A stretch of DNA of 64,000 nt from Flexithrix dorotheae DSM 6795 (lineage in GTDB: Bacteria > Bacteroidota > Bacteroidia > Cytophagales > Flammeovirgaceae), in NCBI RefSeq assembly GCF_000379765.1, contig NZ_KB903430.1, forward strand, positions 282,945 through 346,944, written 5' to 3'. Made by a program: the position numbers and the translations under genes. The notes beneath the pieces were generated by a model, which was given only the letters and a program-made list of their open reading frames with translations, was not told the DNA's origin and did no database searches. Shown piece by piece: positions 35,590-44,530 of the stretch. Numbering within the stretch: the first letter of the stretch is position 1; the number at the start of each line of letters is the position of its first letter.

Positions 35590-37926
35590 TTAATGGCCAA
35601 ATCCCTCTTTTCCAAACCATTTTTTCATGACCAGTTCGGCTTCTTTTCCTGTAGGGATAAATCGCCTGTCATCCACATTTATCCGATCCAAAGTAGAGGG
35701 CCATTTCCACCAAAAAACACCTTTACACCAATCCTTTTTCTCAATCGCAGCCAATACAATTTCATAAGCTCTTGCCTGGTGTGCTGTATTGGATTTTTGT
35801 TGGCCTGCATCAGCATGAGGCGTTATCCAGGGAGCTTCGATACTTCTAAAACCTATTTCTGTCAAAATTACGGGCTTTTGGTAGGTATTGGAAACCTTTT
35901 CCAGTGTATTCAACACTTTGGCAAATCCTTTTTGCAGTTCTTTTTCAGACGCATTTTCCTTATCAGAAAGCGGATAATAGCAACTGATGCCTATGTAATC
36001 CAGTTCATCCCAAAATTTTATATTCTCAAATTCCTCCCCCCAGTTGGCAGAATACACCAATTTTCCGCTGTATAATTTTCTTACTTTCCCAATGATTTCT
36101 CTCCATTTCTTGTCATGAGACTGGGTGGTTTTGGCAAATTCCGTCCCGATACACAACATATCTATCCCGTGAATTTCAGCAAGTAATGCATAGTGCCTGA
36201 TCCAGCAATAATAATATCGGAAAAAGCTGTTCCAGTCCTCCTCATTTTTCATTTCCACATCTCCCGGCCAGCTTCCTCTTCCCAGCCAAACCTGAGGTTT
36301 AAGGATGGTGGCCAGACCCAGGTTTTTAGCCTGGTAGGCTGCATGGATTACGCTTTCATCATTTTCACTTCCAGCCCCATTGGTAACAGGGAAAAAGCTT
36401 GGAATTTCAGGATCCCGCATAAATGAATAGGGCACAATAGTTACTGCATTTCCTCCAATATTTTTAAATCTTTCTAAAGAAGCTCTGGCATGATTGGAGA
36501 TGTAGCCATTGTAAATCTGATAACCTTCATGGGTAAAATTGACACCTTTGTAAAAGGGATAATTACGATCTGTTAAATTATGCTGCCTGTCAGGCAAGAC
36601 ATAATGTTCTGACAGATATTCTCGCCAGCCTTCCTCTAAAGTAGTAAAATCATCCTCCTTCTGCCAATTCCAGTTTTCGTATTTGTTTAAAAAAGTCTGC
36701 TTTCCCCAACTTTCAATCAGGTAATCTACCAAAAGTGCAGCAGCACAACCAAACACAATATCCGACTCTTTTTCAAAAATTTCAGGGTTGGCCAATTCAG
36801 AAATAGCGGGTAAATTTCCAGAATAAAACAACTTACTCCCCCAATACCGAAAACCCTTCATTTGCCAGTTTTTGGTAAAATAAATTGCCAGCCCTTTTTC
36901 CATAAAATCGAGCTTAGGTTTGCCTAAAAGCCTCCTAAGTACTAATTCATTTTCCATTTGAAGGTAGTTCCCTTTGTACTCCCCATTCAAAACAGCATGA
37001 ATTTCCATTTCGGCATGATCAATATGAACCTGATCAGTATTTCCAGTCATTAAACCTTTTCTTTCGGTGGAGGGATAAATCACATAGTTGATTTTTAACT
37101 CATTATTTTTTTCTGAATGAATAAATTGAATTAATTGATCAAAATAAGCCTCAAATTGCAGACTAAGCGACTCTAATTCTTTTTCAGTGATGCTTTCATC
37201 ATATGATTGAAATCTGAAATGGCCAGACTCAAATTTGCTTATCTGCTCTGAATTTAATTCAAAGTGAACGGCTTTATCCACCTGCCACATGGTTTGGGGA
37301 CTTTGAGAAAAATCCCCAATTACGATTCTTTCCTGATTTTGGTAAATTTCATAGCCCCACGAATTCCAATATGATACAGCTGAATTATTTGAAATCACTT
37401 TTAAAATTTCTTCCTCATTTGTGCCAGTTGCCAGACTCATAGGCGATTGATTAAGATAAGGATTTGGGAAAAATGAAAAAAGGAAAACATGAGAAGAGTC
37501 AGTATAGGCTTTTCCAGCAAAATCAAAACCCTGAGGGATATTTTTCAGGGATAAGGTTTGAATTAACCGCTCGATCCAGGGATTGCCAGCTACCGTTCCA
37601 ACCAGATATACGGGAGCTTCCACCAGATCCTTTTGAGCAACCTGTTTTGCCTCTTTAACTTCAATGGAAATGTCTGAGTTTTCAGATTTTAAACTTTCTA
37701 TTTGCCCGATAAATTTTTCTGCATTTACTGCTTTTTCAAAACCATAAACCATAAGTACTTTTTTCTGATTTCGAAAAACCCGAAACAAATCCCGCTTACT
37801 TACCAACTTTGGATTTTCCTGTTCTTTTCCAGGCTCCTGACCTCTGGAGCTATTGCAACCCCAAAGCATTACGCAGGAGATAATCACAGCCAAATAGATA
37901 TTTTGCATCATGTTTATGTTAGTCAT
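35590..37926 (-). CDS. Lipoprotein: gluzincin-like (degenerate) module fused to a GH113-type glycoside hydrolase module
   Basis: Start chosen at the ATG of MTNINMMQ (37926), 778 residues; Met codons five and six residues later are alternatives. A lipobox LWGC follows a hydrophobic segment. Residues about 25-445 end with a stretch that looks like an M1/gluzincin region (HAVLNGEYKGNYLQMENEL, RRLLGKPKLDFMEKGLAIYFT), but the HExxH zinc motif is missing. Residues about 455-778 form a TIM-barrel glycoside hydrolase resembling GH113 beta-mannanases: KGVNFTHEGYQIYNG, TILKPQVWLGRGSWPG, acid/base candidate Glu596 in CIGTEFAKT and nucleophile candidate Glu690 in ILTEIGFRS. It would act at the cell surface or in the periplasm on mannose-type glycans. 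Confidence 0.8.
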   Translation of the reverse strand: MTNINMMQNIYLAVIISCVMLWGCNSSRGQEPGKEQENPKLVSKRDLFRVFRNQKKVLMVYGFEKAVNAEKFIGQIESLKSENSDISIEVKEAKQVAQKDLVEAPVYLVGTVAGNPWIERLIQTLSLKNIPQGFDFAGKAYTDSSHVFLFSFFPNPYLNQSPMSLATGTNEEEILKVISNNSAVSYWNSWGYEIYQNQERIVIGDFSQSPQTMWQVDKAVHFELNSEQISKFESGHFRFQSYDESITEKELESLSLQFEAYFDQLIQFIHSEKNNELKINYVIYPSTERKGLMTGNTDQVHIDHAEMEIHAVLNGEYKGNYLQMENELVLRRLLGKPKLDFMEKGLAIYFTKNWQMKGFRYWGSKLFYSGNLPAISELANPEIFEKESDIVFGCAAALLVDYLIESWGKQTFLNKYENWNWQKEDDFTTLEEGWREYLSEHYVLPDRQHNLTDRNYPFYKGVNFTHEGYQIYNGYISNHARASLERFKNIGGNAVTIVPYSFMRDPEIPSFFPVTNGAGSENDESVIHAAYQAKNLGLATILKPQVWLGRGSWPGDVEMKNEEDWNSFFRYYYCWIRHYALLAEIHGIDMLCIGTEFAKTTQSHDKKWREIIGKVRKLYSGKLVYSANWGEEFENIKFWDELDYIGISCYYPLSDKENASEKELQKGFAKVLNTLEKVSNTYQKPVILTEIGFRSIEAPWITPHADAGQQKSNTAHQARAYEIVLAAIEKKDWCKGVFWWKWPSTLDRINVDDRRFIPTGKEAELVMKKWFGKEGFGH

Positions 37927-38006
37927 TTTAGATTTTGCCAGCACTCAAACAACCTTTGAAATAGATGTGGCAGCTTCTTTCAGGTATAAACAGCATTAAA
38001 GCTCAA

Positions 38007-39680
38007 TCAGTTTTCCTTCCCACTTATTAGATTTTCCATTAAATCTACAAATAGTTCAGTATGTGGAAGAGGCGCATCATCATTAATAAGCAACTGCTTA
38101 TGGTAAATTAAAAACCTTGGAATTTTGTCCATTTCCAACTGCTCTAAAAATTCTGAATGGGGCCCAATTCTAATATGCTCTTCTTTATCCATCATAAAAT
38201 TAAGAATGGCATTTCTCCAAGAATCTACATCCTCATCTATTGAAACCATTAAAAATTTCACCCCTGAAGCGGAAAATTTTTCTCTATTGAATTTTGATTT
38301 ATGAAATTCCAACATACATGGTCTACACCAGGATGCCCATAAATCTATCACCAAGATGGAATCAATGTTAGCAATAAGGCTATCCAATTTGTTTTCCTGT
38401 TTTAAAATATCTTTAGCAATTCCTTCCTCAAGTGCACTCATTTTTTCAAACTGATCGGTTAAAGTAAGATCTGTTTTAAGATCCCAGGCTAAGGAATCAG
38501 AGATAGAAGCATCAAGCCTTGGAGCATATTGACTCCAAAAAGATTTATTATAAGGAATAGAAGCGAGATAGTTTCGGGTAATATTGGTCTGGTTAATATT
38601 CTTCTGCCTGCCAAATTCTATGTGATTGACCATTAGGTCAATATTTGTAGTGTGACCATTACAATCTTTATGAAAACTTGAAATCACGCACCTGGAATGA
38701 AAAAGTCCATATTTTCCATTGTATTTTCTATAAGTAACAACTTGATCAACCTTAGTGTACAAATCATTAGAACTCGCTGTACTTTCAAATTTTAATATGG
38801 CAAAATCTGTGGAATTAATATAGAAATAGCCAGAATACACAACATCTTCAATCTTATTGGATTTATGATCAGATGTAGAAAGCATTTGATAACCAATTTT
38901 ATACACCTCCGATCCATCCATTTCAATTAAACCTTCCCATTTGAAATCAAAGTATTTTTTTCTGGTATTCACAAAATTTTCAAAACCTTTTAAAAGACTG
39001 ATTATTTTTTTCTTACTTCCTGAGTGTTGTTTCAAAGCAGCAATATCACCTTTAAGAACTACATCTAAAGCCATAGGAGAATGCCACCCTTTCATCATAT
39101 TAGATTGATCAAAACTTCTCCGCAGTTCATTCACTTCAAATTTATCCTTATTATGCTCATACTGCTCAATTTTGCCATAGCCTTTTTTCTTATAAACATT
39201 TATTTGTGCATCTATCATTCTACAATACTTATCGTTATCCTTGCAGGTATGTCTGTAAAATGTTTTTAATAGGACAGGTTCCTTAATATAATTCTTTTTA
39301 ATGTTTTTGAACGCTTTTTTTACAATTGCTTCTGGTGCTAAAGTGTTGGCAACAATATCCATTTCCTTAAGCATAATTGCAGAAGGCTTTAACAAAAGGT
39401 CAATATTTTCGCCCTCAAAAAAAATAGTTTTTGACTGATAACCTATAGCACTTATTTGAAGTTGAATATCCTCCTGAATAGGAATATACATCAGAAAACG
39501 TCCTTCCTCATCAGCCACAGTTCCATAATTACTCCCTTCTAGGCTAATATGTGCAAATGAGACAGGACTTTTGGTTTCTTCACTTTTAATGCCTCCTGAA
39601 ATTTTAACCTTTTCCTGGGCGAATACCTGGGTACAGTTAAACAGGAAAACACAGTGAAAGAGCAGTATTTTCGAATACAT
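38007..39680 (-). CDS. CarboxypepD_reg-like protein with a C-terminal TlpA-type thioredoxin domain
   Basis: A 557-residue exported protein. Signal peptide MYSKILLFHCVFLFNCTQVFAQ, then a CarboxypepD_reg-like domain to about residue 105 (GGIKSEETKSPVSFAHISLEG, LQISAIGYQSK). A middle region of DUF5686-type appearance follows (AFKNIKKNYIKEPVLLKTFYRH). The C-terminal 130 residues form a thioredoxin/TlpA-like domain: SILVIDLWASWCRPCMLEF with Cys452 and Cys455, and MDKIPRFLIYHK carrying the expected cis-Pro. It lies 80 bases upstream of the GH113-type lipoprotein gene and 42 bases downstream of an HsdR_N-type gene. A disulfide role in the periplasm is inferred. Confidence 0.82.
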   Translation of the reverse strand: MYSKILLFHCVFLFNCTQVFAQEKVKISGGIKSEETKSPVSFAHISLEGSNYGTVADEEGRFLMYIPIQEDIQLQISAIGYQSKTIFFEGENIDLLLKPSAIMLKEMDIVANTLAPEAIVKKAFKNIKKNYIKEPVLLKTFYRHTCKDNDKYCRMIDAQINVYKKKGYGKIEQYEHNKDKFEVNELRRSFDQSNMMKGWHSPMALDVVLKGDIAALKQHSGSKKKIISLLKGFENFVNTRKKYFDFKWEGLIEMDGSEVYKIGYQMLSTSDHKSNKIEDVVYSGYFYINSTDFAILKFESTASSNDLYTKVDQVVTYRKYNGKYGLFHSRCVISSFHKDCNGHTTNIDLMVNHIEFGRQKNINQTNITRNYLASIPYNKSFWSQYAPRLDASISDSLAWDLKTDLTLTDQFEKMSALEEGIAKDILKQENKLDSLIANIDSILVIDLWASWCRPCMLEFHKSKFNREKFSASGVKFLMVSIDEDVDSWRNAILNFMMDKEEHIRIGPHSEFLEQLEMDKIPRFLIYHKQLLINDDAPLPHTELFVDLMENLISGKEN

Positions 39681-39722
39681 AATTCAGTTGAATTTAAGGA
39701 ATTATTTCCGTTAAAAATCAAT

Positions 39723-40169
39723 TCAAAGTACCTCAGCAAAAACTGGTAGTTGGTTAATCCTATGGTAGCTTTTTGTGGTGGTATTGTAGCTTAAGAAAAT
39801 ATGGTCAACTCCATTGGTAACACAAGTAAATGGAGCCTGGTAAGTCTGATTGTATGCCATAGTTTGTCTAAGCACTGCCTCATTTATTTTAATATGCGGA
39901 GCTTTACATTCTACCAAAAGAAATGGTTTTCCATTACGTCCATATACTACCAAATCAGTCCGCTTCTTTAAAGTATTGTATTGATGCCCTTTTTCAATCT
40001 GGATTAGACTTTTCGGATAATCTTCTTTCAATAAAAAATGAATAAAATGCTGCCTTACCCATTCTTCCGGAAAAAGTAGCACATATTTCTTCCGAATGAT
40101 ATCAAGGATGTAAATCTTTCCTTCTCTTTTTTGAAGTTTGTGGTCAAATGTGGGTAAATTAAGTTTCAA
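39723..40169 (-). CDS. HsdR N-terminal-type (PD-(D/E)xK) protein
   Basis: A 148-residue protein of the 'type I restriction enzyme HsdR N-terminal domain' group that is common in Bacteroidota as a stand-alone gene. Key parts: LLFPEEWVRQHFIHFLL, then the nuclease-like core RTDLVVYGRNGKPFLLVECKAP, with D in TDLVV and E-x-K in VECK forming a PD-(D/E)xK pattern, then QTMAYNQTYQAPFTCVTNG. No HsdM or HsdS is present, so it is not a restriction system; its cellular role is not known to me. The frame starts with TTG at 40169 (MKLNLP); no in-frame ATG is close. Confidence 0.85.
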   Translation of the reverse strand: MKLNLPTFDHKLQKREGKIYILDIIRKKYVLLFPEEWVRQHFIHFLLKEDYPKSLIQIEKGHQYNTLKKRTDLVVYGRNGKPFLLVECKAPHIKINEAVLRQTMAYNQTYQAPFTCVTNGVDHIFLSYNTTTKSYHRINQLPVFAEVL

Positions 40170-40439
40170 TTTTGGTAGCTGAATAAAAATGAAGCCATCA
40201 AATTGCGTAAAAATATTGGGTATTCCAAAAAATATCTATACCTATTATCCTAAAACCGCAAAGTAGTTTTTTCCCAAGAGCATAGTTAAATTTAAAATCA
40301 CTGAATTTACATTTTGGAAAAAATTTGATAACATTTAATTCTTAGATTTACAGCAAAAATATAAAGTACCAATAGTAATTTATTTTGAGTGATATCATCT
40401 CATTGTCAAACAATTAAATCTCAATTGAATCATCACATT

Positions 40440-41270
40440 ATGTCCAACCACTTTCCAATGCTCAAAGCACTCCTATTAATTGTTTTATACTTTTTTTCCG
40501 AGCTTCCTTTCCTCCAGGCACAAACTCACATAATTCCCCTGTCCAATGCCCATTCCCATAATGATTACCATCAAAAGGAACCCCTTTTCGGAGCCTTAAA
40601 AAATGGATTTTCCAGTGTAGAAGCTGATGTGTTACTAATAGATGGGGAGCTTTATGTAGCCCATGATAAACCTGTGGGTAAAAATAACCTGCCGACCCTG
40701 GAAGACCTTTACCTGAAACCTCTTTCTCAAAGAATTACCTCAAATAATGGAGAGGTTTACCCAAATGATAAAGGGGTATTTTATTTGATGATCGATTTTA
40801 AAACAGATGCTGAAAAAACCTATCAAAAACTGGAAGAAATCCTGGAAAATTATGCACCTATTTTAACAAAGTGGGAAAATGGAAAAAGAGTTAGTGGACC
40901 TGTAGAAATTTTCATATCCGGAAATCGCCCTATAGAAACTGTTTCCAGTCAAAAAAACAGGATGGTTAGTCTGGACGGGAGACCATCAGATCTGGGTAAA
41001 AATATTAGTCCGGAACTAATGCCGGTAATCAGTCAGAATTTCAACCAGATATTGAAATGGAATGGCAAAAAGGAAATTAAGGAAAAGGAACTAAATAAGC
41101 TGAAAACTTTGGTAAAACAGGTTCATGAAGAAGGAAAAAAACTAAGGCTTTGGGCCTCCCCCGATCATCAACAAGGATGGATGTTACTTTATTCTGCTGG
41201 GGTGGACCTCATCAATACAGATGATCTGGAAGGATTGAGCGAATATTTACGGACTCAAAAAAACGAATAA
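40440..41270 (+). CDS. Exported PI-PLC/GDPD-like phosphodiesterase
   Basis: Start taken at ATG 40440 (276 residues); a GTG at 40389 also keeps frame, and Met7 is an alternative. A signal peptide is clear (MLKALLLIVLYFFSELPFLQAQ). The TIM-barrel phosphodiesterase pattern follows: PLSNAHSHNDYHQKEPLFGAL, FSSVEADVLLIDGELYVAHD, and near the end LRLWASPDHQQGWMLLYSAGVDLINTDDLEGL. The HND/ExD/H layout resembles glycerophosphodiester phosphodiesterase and PI-specific phospholipase C-like proteins (AIM6-like). It is followed by a terminator that overlaps its stop codon. Confidence 0.85.
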   Translation: MSNHFPMLKALLLIVLYFFSELPFLQAQTHIIPLSNAHSHNDYHQKEPLFGALKNGFSSVEADVLLIDGELYVAHDKPVGKNNLPTLEDLYLKPLSQRITSNNGEVYPNDKGVFYLMIDFKTDAEKTYQKLEEILENYAPILTKWENGKRVSGPVEIFISGNRPIETVSSQKNRMVSLDGRPSDLGKNISPELMPVISQNFNQILKWNGKKEIKEKELNKLKTLVKQVHEEGKKLRLWASPDHQQGWMLLYSAGVDLINTDDLEGLSEYLRTQKNE

Positions 41271-41302
41271 GGGAAACCTCTAAAGGGGAATCCCTTATTT
41301 TT
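41266..41302 (+). terminator. Intrinsic terminator of the phosphodiesterase gene
   Basis: AATAAGGGA (41266-41274, including the stop codon) pairs perfectly with TCCCTTATT (41291-41299), with inner CCT/AGG pairing and T residues after. Confidence 0.75.
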
Positions 41303-41332
41303 AAAATTCAGGCCTATATCAGTGAAATAAAA

Positions 41333-41863
41333 TTACTCTTCCACTTCTACAACCATTTCAATTTCTACGGCAATATTTCCCGGAAGTGAACCCATTCCCA
41401 CAGCAGCCCTGGCATGTTTACCCTTTTCCCCAAAAATTTCCACCATCAAATCGGAATAGCCATTAATTACTTTGGGCTGGTCCACAAAATCAGGAGTAGC
41501 ATTTACCATTCCGGTAACTTTTACAATCCGTTTCACCTTACTCAAATCTCCCAAAGCCTCCTTCAAAACAGCAATCTGCTGAATGCCAGTAAACCTTGCC
41601 GCTTCATAACCCTGCTCTATAGTCAGGTCTTTTCCCAGTTTTCCGACTATATTTTTTCCATCAGGTTTTTTAGGGCCTTTTCCCGATAAAAAAATTAGAT
41701 TTCCGGTTTTTACATAATTCACATAATTAGCCACCGGCTTTCCGGGTACCGGCAAAGTAATACCGGCCTTTTCAAGTTTTGATTCTGGCGTCTCCGTTTG
41801 TGCAAACAGATTTACCATAAAAAGAGAAAGAACAACCGGGAGTAAGAAATACTTCATCATCAT
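41333..41863 (-). CDS. Exported RidA/YjgF family protein
   Basis: A 176-residue protein. Residues about 1-22 form a signal peptide (MMMKYFLLPVVLSLFMVNLFAQ), unlike cytoplasmic RidA. The RidA fold follows: VNYVKTGNLIFLSGKGPKKPDGKN, YEAARFTGIQQIAVLKEALGDLSKVKRIVKVTGMVNATPDF, GYSDLMVEIFGEKGKHARAAVGMGSLPGNIAVEIEMVVEV. The Arg of the catalytic R(S/A) position aligns with ARAAVG. RidA deaminates reactive enamines and imines; a periplasmic member has no established substrate, so its role is open. Confidence 0.9.
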   Translation of the reverse strand: MMMKYFLLPVVLSLFMVNLFAQTETPESKLEKAGITLPVPGKPVANYVNYVKTGNLIFLSGKGPKKPDGKNIVGKLGKDLTIEQGYEAARFTGIQQIAVLKEALGDLSKVKRIVKVTGMVNATPDFVDQPKVINGYSDLMVEIFGEKGKHARAAVGMGSLPGNIAVEIEMVVEVEE

Positions 41864-41993
41864 TAACAGGTTTTGTGCATGTGTTTTAAAATAAGGCTAA
41901 AGTTAGCCATCACAATTAATAATTGTAATAAGCCAAAAGTCTTAGATTTTAAATAATTGGTATTCTCCACAACTCTCCATTCCTGATAAAAGA

Positions 41994-42025
41994 CAAAAGG
42001 CTCTGGAAATAATATTCCAGAGCCT
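41994..42025 (-). terminator. Intrinsic terminator of the secreted unknown at 42059
   Basis: AGGCTCTGGAA (41998-42008) pairs perfectly with TTCCAGAGCCT (42015-42025); on the minus strand the stem is followed by TTTTGT. It sits 33 bases beyond the stop at 42059. Confidence 0.85.
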
Positions 42026-42058
42026 GAGCTCATCTCTCAACATACTGTATCTCCTACC

Positions 42059-42544
42059 CTACTCACTATAATTTACAGAATAAACTTCTGTAAACTTTTC
42101 CTTCGAAGGTTTGGCTTTATCTCCCCATTGCACCTTAATTTTCACAATATTATGCTCCTCCATTAATTTTCTTTCCTCCTCATTAAGCGCAAAAGTGAAC
42201 TGGTAAATCAGTTTGCCATTCTGCTCCTCCGGATAGGCATAAAAATCCTTCACAATCACCTTTCTATCCTCCAGCATAAGGGCAATTTTGTTCCCTTCAA
42301 TGGCTCTCCCATAATACTTATCCGATTGATTAGATGACATTTCAAAAGAAACAAATACCCACTCTCCCGATCGCTCCACTCCCCCTTTAATTACAGGGTT
42401 ATATTTTTCATCAATGTTGGTATAGTTCACCTTAAAATCCTGGGCCATTACCACGGGCTTACCCAACCCTAGTATAAGTAAAAACATCATTCCCAAAAGA
42501 CCTACTAATTTTCTTGTTTGCTGTTTATTTCTAATATTGAACAT
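42059..42544 (-). CDS. Secreted protein of unknown function
   Basis: A 161-residue protein with a basic N-terminus and a hydrophobic segment ending in a cleavable-looking site (LVGLLGMMFLLILGLGKPVVMAQ). The mature part is beta-rich (GEWVFVSFEMSSNQSDKYYGRAIEG, IALMLEDRKVIVKDFYAYPE, LIYQFTFALNEEERKLM). I do not recognise a family. It looks like a single immunoglobulin-like sandwich. It is monocistronic, with its own terminator and about 180 bases upstream. Confidence 0.65.
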   Translation of the reverse strand: MFNIRNKQQTRKLVGLLGMMFLLILGLGKPVVMAQDFKVNYTNIDEKYNPVIKGGVERSGEWVFVSFEMSSNQSDKYYGRAIEGNKIALMLEDRKVIVKDFYAYPEEQNGKLIYQFTFALNEEERKLMEEHNIVKIKVQWGDKAKPSKEKFTEVYSVNYSE

Positions 42545-42722
42545 AGCTGTGAAATTTTGTAAAACATTTGATTTTGACTTTTGCCAAATGTGGCACTAGT
42601 TGCTAATTGTTATTCAAAACAAGTGTGTAAGCGTTCAATAAAATATTTATTCGCAGTGAAGGGGAATATTTAGGAAGTGGGAGGAAATAAAGTAAGATTA
42701 TAATCGATTTATTTTCAGAATA

Positions 42723-43223
42723 TTAGCGAATACTCATCGCCTTAATAAGTTCGGTATGCTGAGGAAAAAGTTCTATTAATTCCTTTTCCTTTCCCAATTC
42801 AAAATCGGCAAAATCGAATCCTGGAGCCACAGTGCAACCTACAAGGGTAAAATTATCTGGCTCATTTACCCTTGCCCCAAACCATGCCCCTGCCGGAATA
42901 ATACCCTGAAAATATTCTCCTTTTTCAATATCTGGTCCTACTATTACATGCTTTAATTTTCCATCGGGCAAAATCATATGGATCGTCACTGAAGAGCCAG
43001 CATAAAAATGCCAAATTTCGTCAGAGGCAATTCGGTGAAAAGCTGAAAACTCATTCCCTTTCAATAAAAAATAGATAGCAGTTGAAAAGGACCTGTTCCC
43101 TGTATATCGCTCGGGCAGTGCTTCTTTTTCAATTTCACCATCACTCCTATAAGTCTCTTTAAAATATCCTCCTTCCGGGTGGGCAATTAGTCCTAATTTT
43201 TCTATCCAAAAAGCAGCATCCAT
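42723..43223 (-). CDS. Cupin_5 (DUF985) family protein
   Basis: A 166-residue cytoplasmic protein of the DUF985 cupin group: WIEKLGLIAHPEGGYFKETYRS at the start, then FSTAIYFLLKGNEFSAFHRIASDEIWHFYAGSSVTIHMI, then GIIPAGAWFGARVNEPDNFTLVGCTVAPGFDFADFEL. The two cupin motifs with conserved His and Glu positions are visible. Members are predicted RmlC-like sugar or metal-binding proteins without a settled function. Monocistronic. Confidence 0.92.
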   Translation of the reverse strand: MDAAFWIEKLGLIAHPEGGYFKETYRSDGEIEKEALPERYTGNRSFSTAIYFLLKGNEFSAFHRIASDEIWHFYAGSSVTIHMILPDGKLKHVIVGPDIEKGEYFQGIIPAGAWFGARVNEPDNFTLVGCTVAPGFDFADFELGKEKELIELFPQHTELIKAMSIR

Positions 43224-43778
43224 AATTTAAAATTCGAGTTTTCCTGAATGGGCAAATTAATTAACATTAGGTTTCTGACCTCAAGAATAAAACTTTTGGA
43301 AAGAAAGTCTATGTCTCAGCTATAAAAAATTAAAAATTTAGTTTTTAAAATTAAAAATCACTAAAGGAAAATAGGCATTTCTTAAATAATCTTTCAACAG
43401 ACATTACAAATACATGAAAATTTCATCAATTTTAACAAAAAGAATTTTATACAAACAAATTACCACAACATACTATTATTACAGCATAAAACCATAAATA
43501 CACAAAACTAAAACGCAGTTAAAAAAGTAATCACCAGACATACAACACTATTTTTAACAATAAATAATACATCACTTGGAACAATTAATCCCACTTAGAG
43601 ATTATTATTTTGACTATTATCTATTATATTGTAGTAATTTCTTAAAGATTTTTTGTACGAAATCCAATCACCAACCTGCTTTAAGAATTTTTTAAGTTAG
43701 CAATTACCAGCATTTTTTGATCAGCAAGGACAAACCAGTTACTTATAGATTTATGGATTTTTAACTTTACTTAATTCA
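43224..43778. other. Divergent intergenic region
   Basis: About 555 very AT-rich bases between the cupin gene (minus) and the DUF4136 gene (plus). No frame, hairpin or repeat that I can support. Both promoters lie here but no perfect -7 box is visible. Confidence 0.4.
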
Positions 43779-44354
43779 ATGAGAAGAATGAAGACTTCAA
43801 GTGTAATTTTGGCCCTTAGTGCCCTCCTATTTTTAGGTTGTTCCAGTTCCAAAGACTACTTAATCGAATCAGACTACAGCTATCATGGAAAATTCAGAAA
43901 GTACAAAACTTTTACTTTCGTAGATCAAACCAGTTCTGATGAAGACAAAGCTATTTACAACCCTTTTATCGAAGATGCGATAAAGTATCGAATGAAATTA
44001 CAGGGTTATAAATACACAGAAAAAAAGCCCAGCTTGCTAATTTCTTATAGAATGTTCTTTGATGATTTCGATTTTATGGGTTATAACCAGCCTGATATTG
44101 AATCATGGTCTAAAAGAGGCGATGAAGAAGAAGAATATGATCCAATAGAATATGGATTGAGAGAAGGAACCCTTTTAATATTATTGCATGACAGAAAGCA
44201 AAGGAGAGTCATTTGGCAGGGCTATGCAGCAGGTGTATTTGGAAACAAGGATTTTGATAATGAAAGGTATCTAAAAAGAGCTGTAAGATCGATTTTCGAT
44301 CAATACAGATTTTTTGCAGATGGTTACATGGTAAAAAATCAGGAGGTTGAATAA
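43779..44354 (+). CDS. DUF4136 family lipoprotein
   Basis: A 191-residue lipoprotein with lipobox LFLGCSSSKDY after a hydrophobic signal segment. The mature part matches DUF4136: YHGKFRKYKTFTFVDQ, IYNPFIEDAIKYRMKLQGYKYTEKKPSLLISYRMFFDD, REGTLLILLHDRKQRRVIWQGYAAGVF, RYLKRAVRSIFDQYRFFAD. The family resembles lipoproteins that associate with the outer membrane; function not established. It ends with its own terminator. Confidence 0.9.
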   Translation: MRRMKTSSVILALSALLFLGCSSSKDYLIESDYSYHGKFRKYKTFTFVDQTSSDEDKAIYNPFIEDAIKYRMKLQGYKYTEKKPSLLISYRMFFDDFDFMGYNQPDIESWSKRGDEEEEYDPIEYGLREGTLLILLHDRKQRRVIWQGYAAGVFGNKDFDNERYLKRAVRSIFDQYRFFADGYMVKNQEVE

Positions 44355-44388
44355 AAAATTTCCTCTTTCCAATAGAATTTAATTATCC

Positions 44389-44422
44389 AGGCAGTGAAGA
44401 AAACTACACTGCCTTATTTTTT
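44389..44422 (+). terminator. Intrinsic terminator of the DUF4136 gene
   Basis: AGGCAGTG (44389-44396) pairs perfectly with CACTGCCT (44407-44414) around a ten-base loop, followed by TATTTTTT. Confidence 0.85.
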
Positions 44423-44530
44423 GATTTGATTTCATTCAGCCAGTAGAGCTGTCTTGAATTGTGCTTATTATTCCTTTTTATTTTTATTTCAAATGGTGTA
44501 ATTTAGAAATAAACTTTCAGGAAATTATCA

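Noticed and set aside
39723-40169. Possible restriction-modification locus from the HsdR_N-type protein
   Set aside because: Only the short N-terminal-type domain is present, with no helicase, methylase or specificity gene; this stand-alone form is common in Bacteroidota.
42591-42605. TGGCAC...TTGCT resembling a sigma54 promoter
   Set aside because: The spacer is two bases too short, and it points away from the nearest gene start on that side.
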